Below the pieces are notes generated by a model, which had not been told where the DNA came from, did no database searches, and saw nothing but the letters and a program-made list of their open reading frames with translations. 64,000 nucleotides of DNA from Dryomyza anilis (lineage: Eukaryota; Arthropoda; Insecta; Diptera; Dryomyzidae): contig OX638130.1 of NCBI GenBank assembly GCA_951804985.1, positions 97,089,700 through 97,153,699 of the forward strand, given 5' to 3'. A program made the translations under genes and the position numbers. Positions 62,137 to 64,000 of this stretch are shown one piece after another. Numbering within the stretch: the stretch's first letter is position 1; each line of letters begins with the position of its first letter.

Positions 62137-63316
62137 AGTTAATGAGTTTTATGATTTTTAAAGATTATGCTGATTACGAACTAATGATAAAGCTTAATTT
62201 TAATAGGTTGTCTGCAAATAAAGTCCCAGTATATAAAGTATAACATAAACCACTTAAATAAACATTTAAACATCTATTAATTAGACTAAGCCCATAATAG
62301 TTTATTACTTCTCTTGAAAAATGGCAAAAATCAAGTTTTTCCAAATCAGCTTAGCAACAATTAGTCAAAACAAACCCCCCTCAACAACAAAAAATAAACT
62401 AAAACCTATTAAACTCATCAACTTAAACTGTACCTAAACCTATCACAGGTTAGTTAGTGGGTCTCAACCAACATCAATCTGCGTGCGATTTAATTTATGC
62501 GTTGTAAACATGTTAATTAGGCTGTCAGCGTCCAATACCTAAATAGTCACAATCAATATTTGGCCAATATGCTGGCGTTGTCGAACGACAAACAGCCTAT
62601 AGCAATGCAGGTAACCCAGTGCTGCCTGGCTGCCTGGCATGGCTTGTTAATTAGTTGAGAATTAGTGAAAATTCATAGTTGAACTCATAAATTATTTATG
62701 CGGCGAATTTTCGAAATATATTTTGTAACAAAACAACAAATATCCAATAAAAACACACGGCCAATGTAAACAGAGAGTTATAATCGAAAAAGCCGAGGTA
62801 TTTTTAAATTAAAATAGGTTGTGTTTTTTTCGAATACGATTTATTTGTTGTATTTATGGGGATTTTCATAATTACTAAAGCGCCAACAAACACACTCAAA
62901 ATAGGTGCCACAATTTATGCAACAATGTTATGCGCGGAAAAACAAATTTTGGCAAATTTTAAGCATGTTTTCAAATATTACATATTCTATTTATGCATGT
63001 TCTATACACATATTACATAAATGTTTAGCTGTAAAGTAAATGCACAACAATTACTATAGAATTTTTAATATATATTTATATAACCCAATGCCTACACAAA
63101 AAAAAACAAAAAAAATATCCTTTACTTTGTTGTGTTTTCCCAATTTTAATCATTTGCATTTTAATTTTTCATTTTCGTATTTTTGTTTGCATAGCAAAAA
63201 ATATCACAATACATACAAAAAAAAAAAAAACATCAACTAAAAATATTAAATTCAAATGTGTCATGTTACGCAATCAACCAACATACTTTCCTTTTTTCTT
63301 CTTTTTTATGTTACAG

Positions 63317-63373
63317 ATGTGCATCACGCCTCCCAATATCAATAGTTATATCCCAGAAGCGTTCAGTTTTCTG
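63317..63373 (+). CDS. Exon 3 of secreted Cys-rich protein
   Basis: 57 bp, 19 codons: MCITPPNINSYIPEAFSFL. The acceptor is TTTTTTATGTTACAG and the donor CTG|GTGAGT, again phase 0 at both ends. Joined to exon 2 it gives CKS-MC, the second C-x3-C of the domain, followed by a Pro/Asn-rich linker. Reading through the donor reaches a stop at 63467-63469 after 32 more codons, and those codons derive from the tandem repeat, so splicing is preferred. Further exons lie beyond the window. Confidence 0.75.
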
Positions 63374-64000
63374 GTGAGTGTGCGAAAGATACTAATTGCG
63401 GCTGTTACAACTGTCTATTACTGTCATAACAACTACTCCATAACTACAGCAATACAGCAACTGTCATAATAACAACTGCTACTGTTAAAACTATCACAAT
63501 GCTTTTTGTTATAACTATAGAACTGCTTTATAACTGCTATTTGCTTCTGTCATAATAACAACTGGCTACTGTTATAACTATTAAAGGTGCTTCTGTCATT
63601 ACAACAACTGCTACTGCTATAACTATTAAAGGTGCTTCTGTCATAACAACAACTGCTACTGTTATAAGTATTAGAGCTTTTGTTGAGCGCCACTACTACG
63701 CTTTATAACATCTACTAATGCGCTCTGTCCTTACAACAACCGCTTCTGTCATAACTACTGCTATTACTACAACTGCTTTTGTCATATTTAACACAACAAC
63801 TACTCCATTCAACCTACTATTTGCTTTGATTTTAAACAACATTCATTCGATGCAATGTGCTGAATTTTTTTTTGTTTTTTTTTTTTTTTTTTTTACTTCA
63901 ACTGCCTGCCTTCTTTTGCTTTAACTACCAACACTTTTTAGTGCCAATTATTTAAAAGGCAGCACTTTTTTTTGTGCACTATACTTTTTTTTATTTATTT
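63374..64000 (+). other. Intron 3, start only; 45-bp repeat
   Basis: Begins GTGAGTG. 63405-63800 is a degenerate tandem repeat of words such as TCTGTCATAACAACAACTGC and TACTGTTATAACTATTAAAG. Two clear copies start at 63571 and 63616 (period 45). The rest is T-rich. Confidence 0.7.

Larger units (their letters stand above)
54135..63316 (+). other. Intron 2 (9.2 kb)
   Basis: Starts GTAAGT and ends CTTTTTTATGTTACAG. It contains degenerate tandem repeats (54672-54775, 55480-56640, 60684-61060), homopolymer runs and a dispersed repeat at 61806-62136. 56750-57200 is GC-richer and might be regulatory. Acceptor-like sites at about 58010, 58655 and 60410 lead into early stops. No other exon is supported. 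Confidence 0.75.

Overview
The window is AT-rich eukaryotic DNA, most likely from a higher (cyclorrhaphan) fly, possibly a tephritid. Four things point there: a TATA-less core promoter with fly-type Inr, MTE and DPE elements at the expected spacing, very short coding exons separated by 9-11 kb introns, abundant TA-flanked MITEs and tRNA-derived SINEs, and a dispersed repeat of a type seen in flies. There are no operons, Shine-Dalgarno sites or long prokaryote-like ORFs. Almost all ATG- or TTG-opened frames here are chance or repeat-driven.

Only one gene is well supported. Its promoter lies at about 42504-42538. A 343-nt 5'UTR contains no upstream ATG. Exon 1 (42849-42974) encodes a signal peptide plus the start of a cysteine-rich region. 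It splices in phase 0 to exon 2 (54087-54134) and exon 3 (63317-63373), and the gene runs off the right end. The joined product is a secreted or membrane protein with a Cys pattern (C-x3-C, Trp, C-x5-C-x3-C) reminiscent of the N-terminal cysteine-rich domain of anosmin-1/Kal1; that name is an inference. A second, isolated exon-like segment (6148-6222) has very good splice sites and one open frame, but no partner exon was found.

The left 42 kb is intergenic or intronic DNA dominated by repeats. A 4.4-kb array of a 19-bp minisatellite (1.6-6.0 kb) shows higher-order structure and an 83-bp perfect inverted repeat at its edge. A diverged array of the same family lies at 13.2-14.4 kb. Three TA-flanked MITE families (8.6-10.2, 15.5-18.9, 25.3-27.1 and 28.5-29.3 kb) are interleaved with tRNA-derived SINEs, some with clean target-site duplications. 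Unrelated degenerate arrays follow: 17-bp units (31.1-32.5 kb), 12-bp (35.1-36.8 kb) and 13-bp (39.0-41.7 kb). Two decayed minus-strand coding-like blocks flank the 25.3-27.1 kb MITE cluster; the one at 27.7-28.1 kb has a THAP-like motif and may be a transposase remnant.

The right third is intronic: introns 1 and 2 carry further tandem duplications (44.2-45.1, 50.5-51.2, 55.5-56.6 and 60.7-61.1 kb) but no other convincing exon.
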